A stretch of 64,000 bases of DNA from Linanthus parryae (taxonomy: Eukaryota; Streptophyta; Magnoliopsida; Ericales; Polemoniaceae): NCBI GenBank assembly GCA_023055425.1, contig JALGPY010000001.1:31361001-31425000 (forward strand), read 5' to 3'. A model generated the notes under the pieces. The model had not been told where the DNA came from. It did no database searches and saw only the letters and a program-made list of their open reading frames with translations. Below, in pieces: positions 11,778-23,341 of the stretch. Both the position numbers and the translations under genes were made by a program. Numbering within the stretch: position 1 is the first letter of the stretch; every line of letters starts with the position of its first letter.

Positions 11778-12540
11778 AGAAGAAAAGAGCTCAGACAAGC
11801 ATATTGAAGAGAATGTAAGAACATTACTTGCTAGTCCTTCTGATGTACTTCCTGAAATCCTCAAAAATATATTTTTGAATGAGGAAAGTTATAGAAATGA
11901 GATTGATTCTTTAAAAGTGAAGGTTCATGAGAAAGCAAAGGATAACTTAGACTTGATTTTTTTTTTAAAATGTCTTGAAGCTACTAAGTAGAAAATAGAC
12001 AGTGACTTCAAAGCATTGGAAAGTAGATTCAAATATTTGAAGGGAGAAGTCAAGGAAGTTGTTGATCAAAACTATCTTTTAACTGATTAGTATGTTGATC
12101 TAAAGAATCATTTAGATGATTTAGAGCAACAGAAAACTTCATTGGTTGAGAAGCTTCAAGAATCTAAAAAGATCTTATCAACCTTTGCTGGCTCAGAACA
12201 CAAGCTCAATCTCATGCTTGGAGGAAGTCTGCTGTCTATGAATAAAAGTGGGATTGGCTATAATCGAAATTTTCCAAAGAAAAGCCAAACTACGTTTGTG
12301 AAATCTGGAAGCAGACATTCTCCAAAATGTCATTATTGTGGAAAAATTGGTCATGTAATATTAACTCCCATCAGAAGATCAGAACCTCACATGTTGAGGA
12401 ATACTCACCCTTATCAGCTTAAGGGGCAAGTTAAACAGATTTGAGTACCTAAGGAAATTAGACTACCAAACATGGTAGATTCTGAGTATGACTCAAAATT
12501 CTACACTTGGTCTAATGGCCTGTTGAGGCATTGATTTACT
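11778..12540 (+). pseudogene. Copia gag C-terminal / linker relic
   Basis: Weak coding text continues. It includes a lysine- and glutamate-rich coiled-coil-like stretch to ~12250 and a half-preserved zinc knuckle CHYCGKIGHV at ~12330. This is typical of the long region between gag and protease in some plant Copia elements. Several stops are present. Confidence 0.45.
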
Positions 12541-13821
12541 TGTTGCAGGATGTCACCTGGGTCTTGAAGGATCAGAAGTGGATCTTGGATAGTGGTTGTT
12601 CCAGAGATATGAGTGGAAAGAAATCTTTGTTCACTGAACTTAAAGAGCAATCTGGAGGAACAATTACACTAGGTGAAAAATCCAAATGCAACATAATCGG
12701 TATATGTAGTATTGGTAATGATTCTACCGATTCTATTTCAGATGTTTATCCTGTTGATGGTCTTAGGTATAATCTGCTCAGTATATCTCAGCTATGTGAT
12801 AAAGGTAATACAGTTAATTTTTTACAAGGAGAAATGTGTTGTGCAAGATGAGAAATCTGGAAGTTGCATACTCACTGATCCTACATCATACAATCTATAC
12901 GCTTTGAGTACTAACAAAGTTGCAGGTGAAAAGGTAAACGGTCTCAAGGCCTTGAAGGAAGATTCAAAACTCTGGCATAGAAAGCTTGGACATATAAGCA
13001 TGCATTCTAGGAACAAAGTCATATCAAAAGACTTGGTAAGAGGATTACCAACCATGAAATTCAAAGATGATGAGATTTGCAAGGCATGCACTCAAGGTAA
13101 ACAGACAAAAAGTTCCTTCAAGCCAAAGAACTTTTTAAGTACTTCTAGAAATTTATAGCTGATGTATATGAACTGGTGTGGCCCTATGAGAGTTCAAACT
13201 CCAAGAGGTAAGAAGTATATGCTTGTTGTGGTAGTTAATTATTCTGTATTTACTTGGGTTATGTTCATTAGAGACAAAACTGAAGCTTTACCTGAATTCT
13301 CAAAACTTTGCAAAGAGCTTCAAACTTTGAAAAACTTGCATGTTGCATCTACTAGAAGTGATAATGGTAGGGAATTTGATCAGCTTGATTTTGATCTATT
13401 TTGTGCAAATCATGGAATTTCACACAATTTCTCTGCACCTAGAACTCCTCAGCAGAATAGAGTTGTTGAGTGAAAAAATAGGAAACTTGAAGATATGTCT
13501 AGAACCATGCTTATTTAAAGTAATTTGCCAAAATATTTGTGGGCAGAAGCTGTTAACACTGCCAATTATGTGCTCAATAGATGTTTGATTAGGCCTATTT
13601 TGAAGAAAACTCCATATGAATTGTTTAAAGGCAGGAAGCCTAGTGTTTCTTATTTCAAACATTTTGGTTGTACTTGCTATGTGCATAATAGTGGTAAAGA
13701 TAATCTTGGAAAGTTTAATGCCAGAAGTGAGGAAGGTATATTTCTTAGTTATTCTCAAACTAGCAAGACTTATAGATTTTTCAATAAGAGAACTAAGATT
13801 GTAGAGGAGAGTATTTTGTGA
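12541..13821 (+). pseudogene. Copia protease and integrase relic
   Basis: The protease motif WILDSGCSRDMSG is at ~12570. A GAG-pre-integrase zinc domain follows (LWHRKLGHIS and CKACTQGKQ, 12970-13110). The integrase core is at 13160-13480 (RSDNGREF for the second Asp, PRTPQQNRVVE for the Glu) and its C-terminal part at 13525-13821 (KHFGCTCYV). Stops at 13156, 13471 and 13516 and one frameshift near 12840 break the frame. The first catalytic Asp position (expected D in MDLxGPM-like text) reads MYMNWCGPM, so it also seems lost. Confidence 0.8.
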
Positions 13822-14199
13822 TTTATGATGAAAGTACTGAGGATTCTCTGAATGAAAGTTTTGCAGATCTCAACTTGAATAAGTATGAGGCAGATGATGA
13901 TTATGAGAAAGAGAAAAGAGGCAAAACAAAATTTCAGGAACAGTCAGAAGGGTCTCAAGGCCTTGAACATCCTGTTGAGCCAAAAACTCAAAGCCTTGAG
14001 ATAGAGACGGACAGAACATATGATTCTCCATCTACTGCGTCAAGATCTCAAAGCCTTTAAGGACCATATACCTGGACACCAAGGAAGAAGTTCAAATACT
14101 TATCTGATCATCCTGCAGCCAACATCATCTCGGATCCAACCACTGGAACTCAGACAAGAGGCCAGCTAAAGAATTTTTGTGCTTTTAGTGCTTTTTTAT

Positions 14200-14401
14200 C
14201 ACTCATTGAGCCTTAAAATGAAAAATAAGCACTAGATGATGCAGATTGGATCATTGCAATGCAAAATGAGCTCAATGAGTTTGAGAGGAAAAAAGTATGG
14301 AATTTGGTTCCTAGAACAAAGACTCAATCAGTGATTTGAACCAGATGGGTGTTCAGAAAAAAACTTGATAAAAATGGAAAGGTTTTGAGAAATAAAGCAA
14401 T
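14200..14401 (+). pseudogene. Copia reverse transcriptase, 5' part (interrupted by CACTA)
   Basis: The N-terminal RVT_2 text WIIAMQNELNEFERKKVWNL and the later TRWVFRKKLDKNGKV are readable, with one stop at ~14337. The frame is cut at 14401 by the CACTA element beginning at 14402 and resumes in register at 19199 once the element and one copy of the 3 bp AAT duplication are discounted. Confidence 0.8.
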
Positions 14402-14415
14402 CACTACTAGAAATA

Positions 14416-14880
14416 TAAGCAAAAGCGTCATTAGATTAATGCGGTTTTTGCTAAATTTAATGTTGTATTTAGCAAAAACAGCATTAATTGAAGCATTAAT
14501 GCTAATGCTGCATTAGCCAGTGCTGTTTTTTGCATTGCAGCATTAAGCTAATGCCGCTAGCAAAAACAACATTACTTGCAGCATTAACTAATGCTGCACA
14601 TTTCTACTCACACCCTGCAGCATTAACACACTAATGCTGCATTTGGGAATGAAATTGCAGCATTATAGGTCTTTAATGCTGCATTTTTATACTTAATTTT
14701 GCAGCATTATTACATCATAATGCTGCATTTTACAGATTAATTTTGCAGCATTATAATGATTAATGCTACAATTTGAGTGCATTTTTTGCAGCATTATGAG
14801 GGAGTAATGCTGTTTTTTTATACTATTTTGCAACATTAGACTAATGCTGCAAAGTATAACTAACCACACCACATTTATGC
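14416..14880. repeat. CACTA subterminal repeat array, left
   Basis: More than a dozen copies of GCAGCATTA or its complement TAATGCTGC, often as closely spaced inverted pairs. In CACTA elements such arrays bind the TNPA-type protein. The mirror array is at 18930-19180. Confidence 0.85.
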
Positions 14881-17119
14881 CTAAAATTCATATAAACCCT
14901 TGCACTTTGCAAGCAAAAAAACATACAACTAATTAACAACACAATTAACTTGCTAAATACAAAAATTTCATTACAAATTAATAAGTAAGTGTGCTTACAT
15001 TATAGTCAATGTACCATCAAAGTACATGTACAAAAATTCGGGATAAGAAGCCTAATAACATTACAAAAAGTAGGGATATATACCATGTCTAAGAACAACT
15101 AATTCCACAGTAGGTGCTCATGCTTTCTCTTCTTCCCCTCCACCGTAGCGAGCATAGCGCATAAGAATTTTCACTTTTATGTATCCAGAGGAGTTAGACT
15201 GCTGGCTTGTTATATAACTTCTCAACCACCTTCCTATATTCTGCGATGATCAAAATAAAACACATCAGTACACACTATTCAGAGCCCATAGTAATGAAAT
15301 TTTACATGGAGCTAACATACGAAAAAAAATCAGATTACCTCCTTGATTTTCCCAGAGAGCTGCAACTTGCATATTTAGAGGGGGCTTATGTTTTTTTGAG
15401 AAACTCTAATTGAACATCATGCATTAGAATCCAGTGCAGAATTCACATTTTCTCCTGTAGATACACAGGGCTAGACTAAAAATCAAAAAACAACCCTGAT
15501 TAAACAGTGAACTTAAGTTCACTTGAAACATGTATCAACTACTACTCCATTAGTGTACACTTTCTGGTTTCATAATGCGATGTACCTACTAAGGTTTGGA
15601 ATACTAAGTCCGACCACAAATTTTCCAACTATTACTCCATTAGTGTACACATGAAGTATAATCAACATAAGTAACATGAGCAGTTGAGCACTATACCGGA
15701 ACTAAGAATGATATGTACATGTAACAAATGAAAAATAGAAGTGGAGGATTCTCTTGAGTGAGTTACATGACGCTTACCATTTATGTTAAATCCTAATTCT
15801 GCAACAGAATATAAGTGTTGACCGAGTAGCAGAAGAAAATCAAATTAATTCAAAGGGACCCTGGCAGATTTCTAACATGTACCCTTACATTTTAGTGATG
15901 TATCATTTCAATAGTCAGTTTTATAAGGTCAATAAGATCCCTATTGATTTTGGATGCAAAGATGTTTGTGATCACATCACAACTATAGATGCTGAAATCA
16001 TGCAGTCAACAAAATTATGCGAATAAGTTTTTGCATAAACAAAAGCAATTTGGTGATCTGAAGAAACCCTGTAATAATGTAATAATTGTATCTTAGAAGG
16101 TTCTGTCAGGAGGAGAAGCTCAAATATACACTAATGGTATATAACAACCATTGAAAGAACATGTGGGGCAGATCATAATGTAAAAAAGGTACGATTTATC
16201 TTACTGAACTAGAAAAATTCGCATTCTTTTGCATGAGACATAATCTAGTCCTAGAACTTCTAACGGAGCTGCATAGAGAAATGTACTTACAGAAAACTGG
16301 TACCCTTTGTTGCCAAGCCCTAACCGCCAATGTGTACCATCGGTCTATTAGAAGTCTTTGCAATGTCAAACATTCCAGCGAGAGAAGGGTTCTAAACACA
16401 TTCAACAGAAGCAAAGGGCACAAAAAAACAGACAATAATCATAACATTGCCATTTTCTGTCGTATTTCAAGAACAAACTACACACATGTGAAGAGATAAT
16501 CAACTTACCGCCAAGAAGAGAATGGATGTAAAGAAGTATGGTCTTCACATCATAAGCAGACGACCATTTGTCCTGCATAAAAACCGTCTGTCAGATCACA
16601 TTCGAAGATTGCAGACTCATTCTGAAGGTTTGCACAAGTTCATCGTCTTACCTGCAGACACAAGTTCATCCTATTAAAGCCAAAGGGGAATTTAATCGAA
16701 CAATTGGTGAGCAGTACAAAAAAATAACTTCAACGAAAATCAAACCCAGGGTTTGATTTGCATGCATTACTGAAGGTATTCAAATAAAATCCCCTTCATA
16801 AAATGTGTGCACAGTAAGGTGAAAAAACTACCACAAATTTGACAAATACAACTTCCTAAAGCACAATGAACTTCATAGCATCATTCTAATACTATTGATC
16901 AAGTATAGCTGGAGACGCCAATGTTCTGAGAACCGTTAAATACATGATGGAACAGGAGAAGATGACAAGCAACAACACTCAAACCCTAGAGGCTATGAAA
17001 CTGGATTTCCATTATTAGTTTGAAGGATAACCATTTTCACGAATTCAACAAACCCAATGGAGGTGGATAGTTATGTAAAGACACAGTTGAGACAAATAAC
17101 TGAACATAAACACTGTACT
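14881..17119. other. CACTA interior, no assigned gene
   Basis: Exon-like patches separated by AT-rich DNA, with possible splice-site text (for example CTTACCTGCAGACACAAG near 16648). No patch gave a protein I could recognise on either strand; ORFs at 16196, 16233 and 16568 overlap each other in opposite strands. These could be further exons of the captured gene seen at 17120-17450. Confidence 0.35.
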
Positions 17120-17219
17120 TTATATTATTCTATCAAGATGGGCTCCTGTATAACTGTACCAAGTAACCAAAAATATTTGTTGCCAATACAAGACTACATC
17201 TTCTTCATATGGATGCAAT

Positions 17220-17450
17220 TTTACCTGGAAAACTCTCAATAATGGAGCGCGCTTCTGTTTTCGTCGTTTCATCCAATACATATATACAGCTTCAATAACT
17301 TCCTCCTCTCCAGGTTCGAGCACAGATTGACCGCTGCTGTCTCATTTGAAAAATTATCAGGAAATCAATGGCTAGCTTTCTCAAAAGCATCAATCATCAG
17401 ATCAAAAGTATCTTCCCTGACATGCTCTCAAAGCTCATTCGCTGCCGAAG
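17220..17450 (-). pseudogene. captured gene fragment, enhancer-of-polycomb-like exon
   Basis: On the minus strand, 17226-17323 encodes EEEVIEAVYMYWMKRRKQKR followed by APLLRVFQ and then a GT donor-like site. The AVYxYWxxKRK...PLLR pattern is characteristic of enhancer-of-polycomb (EPL) proteins, subunits of NuA4-type histone acetyltransferase complexes. Just upstream (17330-17450) another frame reads PDNFSNETAAVNLCSNL preceded by DTFDLMIDAFEKA, also EPL-like in style, so a frameshift near 17320 breaks the exon. No complete gene is present. The family call is from memory of the pattern, hence moderate confidence. Confidence 0.5.
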
Positions 17451-17547
17451 ACACATTATTTAATGAGTTACAGCAATGTAATGAATAATAGCTACTAGTC
17501 TAATACTGAAACAAAAAATAGATAATACGAGAAAAAAGAGAAGAATC

Positions 17548-17830
17548 AGTGGCTCTGTTTGGTTGGTGGTATAAAATGTTTTCCCTTGTTTTGGTGTGTT
17601 GGTGCTGTTTGGTTGGAAGTAAAATGTTTTCCGGCAAAATGTTTTCCCTCAAATGATGTAAAATGATTTACACATTTCAAATCCGTAAGCCATTTTCCGC
17701 AGAGTGAAGGAGCACAACAACTCATACCAACACCTACACCACCACTACCACCTACCTCCACCACTACCCATCACCGCCATTTCCGTCACGGCCCACTGTT
17801 TTGGCAAGACTCAACCAAACACGAGAAAAT
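17548..17830. mobile_element. possible small hAT-type MITE inside the CACTA element
   Basis: The ends GCTCTGTTTGGTTGG and the inverse of CTCAACCAAACACGAG pair imperfectly and share the TGTTTGGTTG core. No clean TSD is seen. The interior has repeated AAAATGTTTTCC motifs. Confidence 0.4.
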
Positions 17831-18469
17831 AATTGCAGGAAAACATTTTCACAATTCACATAATTTAATTTCACAATTCACACAATTCACAGAATTGTAG
17901 ATTCATCAATGTTATTATAATAACATGATAACATAATAACATTTTCACAATTCACAACTCAACTAAAACATTTTCTTCATCTAATCTTAAGTATACACAA
18001 TTTAACACCATATGAAAACTGAAAACACGAAATATAAAAACTGAATCAGATATTTTTTTCACAATTCACAGAATCACAGCCGTAGATTTGGAGTACATAC
18101 TTGATTTTTTATTTCTGGTTCCTACCTCCAATTTGAGAACTTAATAGTAAAGAACAGAGAACACACCAACAGTTCAAGCTGCAGAATTGAGAAGAATTAC
18201 AGAATGAAGAATGAGTTCAGGAAGAAACTAGGAACAGAACAAACAACAAAATTTCTTGAATTCGAATACCACCATGTAAGCCGATTGAGAGCTTAGGATT
18301 TCTTACCTTGAGTATTGAGGTCAAGGTTTTACTTCGCAGTTCCGAGCTTCGACAAACTCCACGGCGGCACTGCCGTTGGGTAGGCTTGCTACTCCGCTCA
18401 TATATGGAATTCATCCAACTCACTAGAACCACCACCGCCCCCTACAATAGAAACTCACCAGATCTGGAA

Positions 18470-18746
18470 CAGAGGGAGAGAGAGAGATATAGAGAGAGAG
18501 TGAGATAAGTACATAGAGAGGGAGAGAGAGAGACTCACATGATCTGGGACGCCGGCGAGGAGGCGTTGTCGGGACACAGAGGCGAAGACGACGGCGGTGG
18601 CGGTCGTTGGCGGGGGAAGAGAACGAGACAGAGAGAGAGGGGAAGATGAAGAGGTCAGAGAGAACGACGGGAGGTCCGAAGCTTCCTCATCTCCTCCTCT
18701 TCACCCTCTCCCTCTCGATCTCTTCCTCATCTCCATCTCTGTCTCC

Positions 18747-18791
<45 letters not shown>

Positions 18792-18910
18792 CCTCCCTCC
18801 CTCTGTGTTTGTTTGTTCATACGGGCGAGAGATGAGAGTGAGGGTTTAATGAATTTTCAAATTCCCCCCAAAATGTTTAGTGAAAGTTTGAATTCCCCCC
18901 CCCCCCCCAC
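18470..18910. repeat. low-complexity GA/CT and poly-C tract
   Basis: (GA)-rich to 18540, (CT)n at about 18750-18800, CCCT repeats and a poly-C run near 18895-18909. ORFs across it (18597, 18607) are made of these repeats and are not genes. It may be the leader or promoter of the captured gene. Confidence 0.8.
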
Positions 18911-18929
18911 AATTGTTTTGTGATAGCAG

Positions 18930-19198
18930 CGTTAGTATTTTAATGCTGCAAAGTAGAAGTAAAAAAGCAGCATTAATGTGATTAATGCTACAATATTACC
19001 ATCCATTGCAGCATTATTGGATTAATGCTGCAATTTATAAGCTGTTTAGCTAAAAATTGCAGCATTAGAGGATTAATGCTACAATATTACAGCATTTACT
19101 TTGCAACATTAATAATAATGCTGCTTTAGGGTATCAACTACCGCATTTGTTCAAATGCTACAAATAAAGTGTGGTATTTGCTAATATTTCTAGTAGTG
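18930..19198. repeat. CACTA subterminal repeat array, right
   Basis: Many GCAGCATTA / TAATGCTGC units in alternating orientation lead to the terminal TTTCTAGTAGTG, mirroring the left array. Confidence 0.85.
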
Positions 19199-19757
19199 AA
19201 TACTTGTGGCACAGGGATATAAACAAGAAGAACGTATTGACTATGAGAAGACATTTGCTCCGTTAGCCAGGTTAGAAGCTATCAGAATACTTATAGCATT
19301 TGCATCTCATAAACACATAAATCTTTATCAAATGGAGGTCAAATGTGCTTTTCTAAATGGTTATTTACAAGAAGAAGTATATGTTTCTCAACCACCTGGT
19401 TTTGAAGATGAAAATTTCTCCGATTATATTTACAAATTAGACAAACCTGTTTATGGCCTTAAGAAAGCTCCAAGGGCTTGGTATTAAAGACTCTCAAAGT
19501 TTTTACTTGAAAATAGTTTTAAGAGAGGTCTTGTAGACAAAACTCTTTTCATTAATAATCAAGATAATGATCTGTTAGTAGTACAAATTTATTTTGATGA
19601 TATTCTATTGGGTTCTACTAATGATTCTCTTTCAAAAGAGTTTTCTAGTCTAATGTGCAGGGATTTTGAGATGAGCTTAATTGGAGAATTAAATTTCTTT
19701 CTTGGACTTCATGTACATCAAATGAAGAAAGGATTTTTTGTGCATCAAGGGAAAATT
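19199..19757 (+). pseudogene. Copia reverse transcriptase, 3' part
   Basis: Continues the RVT_2 frame from 14401: [45 protein letters not shown] and the catalytic box as YFDDILLGSTN (usually YVDD). One stop at ~19485 follows RAWY. Homology ends abruptly near 19757 after VHQMKKGFFVHQGKI; the RNase H and 3' LTR are missing, replaced by L1-like sequence. Confidence 0.8.
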
Positions 19758-19827
19758 TTGTGGTGGCACTGGGAACCTTCATAACCACCAGCAAGATTCT
19801 GAAGTTGAGCCCTCAAGAGAAACGTAA

Positions 19828-21595
19828 GCATGAGAAGACAATGAGATGGAGAAGGAACACACGTAGAACTCCCAGATGACTATTTACAAAACCTTTAGTT
19901 GTGCCAGAAGGGTCTAGGGCCAAGCAAACCTCATCGGTTGTGATAACTGAAATAACCTAGATTTACGGGGGGGGGGGGGGGGGGGGGGTGGTTTGCAAGC
20001 AAGCTCGACTCAATACCTAGAGCTAAAGCAATAGTTGCTGACTCATTCACAACCCTTGAAGTTGTCAATACGATCTAAAATGACTACAACCCAGCAAAAA
20101 AGAGTACATCAAAGCCTCCTGGTGGCACAATCAAGGATCAGATAAGCAGACCAAATATATGTAGTTGGAAGGATCATGCAAGGAATAAGGCTAAATTAGC
20201 CATGCTGCAACAGGAGTAGGAGCTTGCGAAGAGGGAAGGGTCAACTACCAATTTTTGTCCAGCTCCAAACAAGTCCGCTTTGGAGGTGTTCACGCAAAAG
20301 AAGGAAAAATAGTTAAAATTTGAAGATGGGATGACAGGGACCTTACTAGAAAGGGGTAACAATTTAGAAGAGCATCTGCATACAGCTCTCTTGAATTTTC
20401 CAGCGGTGGCTGCTGAGCAGCACCACCATCTGCAATGAATCTCTTAAGCTGGAATGTGCGGAGGTTGGGAAACCATTGCATTCTCACTCTTCGCGATGAA
20501 GTGAAGTGTCAGGAGCCCGACATTGTGTTCTTAGTGGAAACAAGACTAGATGACAAGCGACTGGAAATGCTTTAACGACGATTCAACTTCCAAAACGGAA
20601 TCCTCGTAAGTAGTGTTGGGCAAAGTCAGGGATGGTCTCTAATGTGGTCTCACCATGTCAAATTCAATATAGTCAATGTTCAATTTTTTTATATCAAGGT
20701 ATGTATGCAATAGTAAGGGACATGAAGATTGATTTTTTTTTTTTTTTTTTTTTGTTTTTACACGATTGTGCGGAGATCTTGTGCCGAGCCAATGGTATAA
20801 CTCTTGGAATTATTGCAAAGGTTGAACCAGTTCACACATGACCTTGGCTAGTTGGGGATTTTAGTGATATCTCTTCAAGCTCTGAGAAGGAAGGGGGTCG
20901 AGATGTAAGATACATTCAGTTGCAACCATTTATTCAAGCAATCTACTTTCGCGAGTTGTGTTACCTTGGTTTATAGGTGTTACTTACACTGAAACCATCT
21001 AACGATGTAAAATTGGACAACATTGGACAGCAACACAGTATTGAATAGAAAAACACCAGCTCTCTTAGTAAATAGCTGATGAGGAAATATAATTGTATGT
21101 GAAGTCTATCTGTACATGAAAATTCAGTTTCTCCATTCACCATAATGAATTAATTGCGCAAATGATTCGTTGTTCTGATAATTTTTGATTGGGTTGTGAT
21201 GAATGTGGATATAATATTATATGCAAAAATTATTACAGAACTGAGAAAATGAAAACGTTGATATAAGGATGGTAATGCAAAACTACAATAGTTTTGCAGT
21301 CAAATGCCTACCACTTAGCTAAATGCTCCTGTTTGGTCTATAGCTTCTAAATGGCTAAATTGCATGGGCGGTACCCATAACTTTGATTTTGTGTGGATTT
21401 GGTACACAAAGTTTCAATTGTAGCATCCACGGTATTCATATTTTCAGTTTGTTGCAATGGTGGTGCCATCCGTTAACTTTACATCCATATGTTGGATGGA
21501 AAATTATAAAAAGACTAGTGTCCCCTTCATTTTCACTCAATTGTTTTAGGAAATTGTAACTTTTACCTATAAATTTAAAAATGTTACATAAATTA
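19828..21595 (+). repeat. tandem duplication, copy 1 (~1768 bp)
   Basis: Begins GCATGAGAAGACAATGAGAT, exactly as copy 2 at 21596, and ends ATGTTACATAAATTA like the end of copy 2. Differences are scattered substitutions and homopolymer length (poly-G near 19970, poly-T near 20735). Confidence 0.92.
20435..20990 (+). pseudogene. L1-type LINE endonuclease relic, copy 1
   Basis: MNLLSWNVRRLGN at 20435 is the start typical of plant L1 ORF2 (APE endonuclease), followed by PDIVFLVETRLDDKR. After a poly-T insertion near 20735, the text WLVGDFSDISSSSEKEGG appears at ~20847, matching the GDFN-type endonuclease motif, then an FIQAIYFRELCYLGL-like helix. A stop at ~20573, the T-rich insertion and the absence of reverse transcriptase show a dead, truncated copy. 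Upstream text (19830-20430) may be the end of ORF1. Confidence 0.7.
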
Positions 21596-23341
21596 GCATG
21601 AGAAGACAATGAGATGGAGAAGGAACACACGTAGAACTCCCAGATGACTATTTACAAAACCTTTAGTTGTGCCAGAAGGGTCTAGGGCCAAGCAAACCTC
21701 ATCGGTTGTGATAACTGAAATAACCTAGATTTACGAGGGGGGGGGGGGTGTTGCAAGCAAACTCGACTCAATACCTGGAGCTAAAGCAATAGTTGCTGAC
21801 TCATTCACAACCCTTGCAGTTGTCAATACGATCTAAAATGACTACAACCCAGCAAAAAAGAGTACATCAAAGCCTCCTGGTGGCACAATCAAGGATCGGA
21901 TAAGCAGACCAAATATAGGTAGTTGGAAGGATCAGGCAAGGAATAAGGCTAAAGTAGCCATGCTGCAACAGGAGTAGGAGCTTGCGAAGAGGGAAGGGTC
22001 AACTACCAATTTTTGTCCAGCTCCAAATAAGTCCGCTTTGGAGGTGTTCACGCATAAGAAGGATATATAGTTAAAATTTGAAGATGGGATGACAAGGACC
22101 TTACTAGAAAGGGCTAACAATTTAGAAGAGAATCTGCATACAACTCTCTTGAATTTTCCAGCGGTGGCTGCTGAGCAGCACCGCCATCTGCAATGAATCT
22201 CTTAAGCTGGAATGTGCAGAGGTTGGGAAACCATTGCATCCTCACTCTTCGCGATGAAGTGAAGTGTCAGTAGCCCGACATTGTGTTCTTAGTGGAAAAA
22301 AGACTAGATGACAAGCGAATGGAAATGCTTTAACGACGATTCAACTTCCAAAACGGAATCCACGTAAGTAGTGTTGGGCAAAGTCGGGGATGGTCTCTAA
22401 TGTGGTCTCACCATGTCAAATTCAGTATAGTCAACTGTTCACTTTTTTTTATATCAGGTTATGTATGCAATAGTAAGGGACATGAAGATTGTTTTTTTTT
22501 TGTTTTTACACGATTGTGCGGAGATCATGTGGCGAGCCAACGGTATAACTCTTGGAATTATTGCAAAGGTTGAACCAGTTCGCACATGATCTTGGCTAGT
22601 TTGGGATTTTAGTGATATGTCTTCAAGCTCTGAGAAGGAAGGGGGTCGAGATGTAAGATACAATCAGTTGCAACCATTTATTCAAGCAATCTACTTTCGC
22701 GAGTTGTGTTACCTTGGTTTATATGTGTTCCTTACACTGAAACCATCTAACGATGTAAAATTGGACAACATTGGACAGCAACACAATATTGAATAGAAAA
22801 ACAACAGCTCTCTTAGTAAATAGCTGATGAGGAAATATAATCGTATGTGAAGTCTATCTGTACATGAAAATTCAGTTTCTCCATTCACCATAATGAATTA
22901 GTTGCGCAAATGATCCGTTGTTCTGATAATTTTTGATTGGGTTGTGTTGAATGTGGATATAATATTATATGCAAAAATTATTACAGAACTGAGAAAATGA
23001 AAACGTTGATATAAGGATGGTAATGCAAAACTACAATAGTTTTGCTGTCAGTTGCCTACCACTTAGCTAAATGCTCCTGTTTGGTCTATAGCTGCTAAAT
23101 GGCTAAATTGCATGGGCGGTTCCCATAACTTGGATTTTGTATGGATTTGGTACACACAATTTCAATTGTAGCATCCACGATATCCATATTTTCAGTTTGT
23201 TGCAATGTTGGTGCCATCCGTTAACTTACAATCATATGTTGGATGGAAAAATGTAAAAAGACTAGTGTGCCCTTCATTTTCACTCAATTGTTTTACAAAA
23301 TTGCAACTTTTACTCATAAATTTAAAATGTTACATAAATTA
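21596..23341 (+). repeat. tandem duplication, copy 2 (~1746 bp)
   Basis: Head-to-tail second copy of 19828-21595. The two look roughly 96-98% alike by eye. Copy 2 runs on into the second half of an inverted-repeat element (23092-23872), which copy 1 lacks, so copy 2 holds the ancestral right flank. Confidence 0.92.
22193..22750 (+). pseudogene. L1-type LINE endonuclease relic, copy 2
   Basis: Same content as copy 1, with the stop after the first ~45 codons retained and an additional stop where copy 1 reads GAG (TAG at ~22271). Because the early stop is shared, decay began before the tandem duplication. Confidence 0.7.

Larger units (their letters stand above)
14402..19198. mobile_element. 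CACTA element with perfect 3 bp TSD, 4797 bp
   Basis: Starts CACTACTAGAAATATAAGC (14402) and ends with the inverse ATATTTCTAGTAGTG (19198). It is flanked by AAT at 14399-14401 and 19199-19201, the 3 bp TSD of the CACTA superfamily. Both ends carry dense subterminal arrays built on GCAGCATTA / TAATGCTGC. No TNP2 or TNPA transposase is seen between, so it must be mobilised in trans. The interior instead looks like captured gene pieces, one of them resembling an enhancer-of-polycomb-like exon (17120-17450), followed at 18480-18830 by GA/CT-rich leader-like DNA. Confidence 0.93.

Noticed and set aside
18597..18923. Overlapping ORFs rich in RE and SL
   Set aside because: Low-complexity GA/CT repeats in two frames; no protein-like composition.
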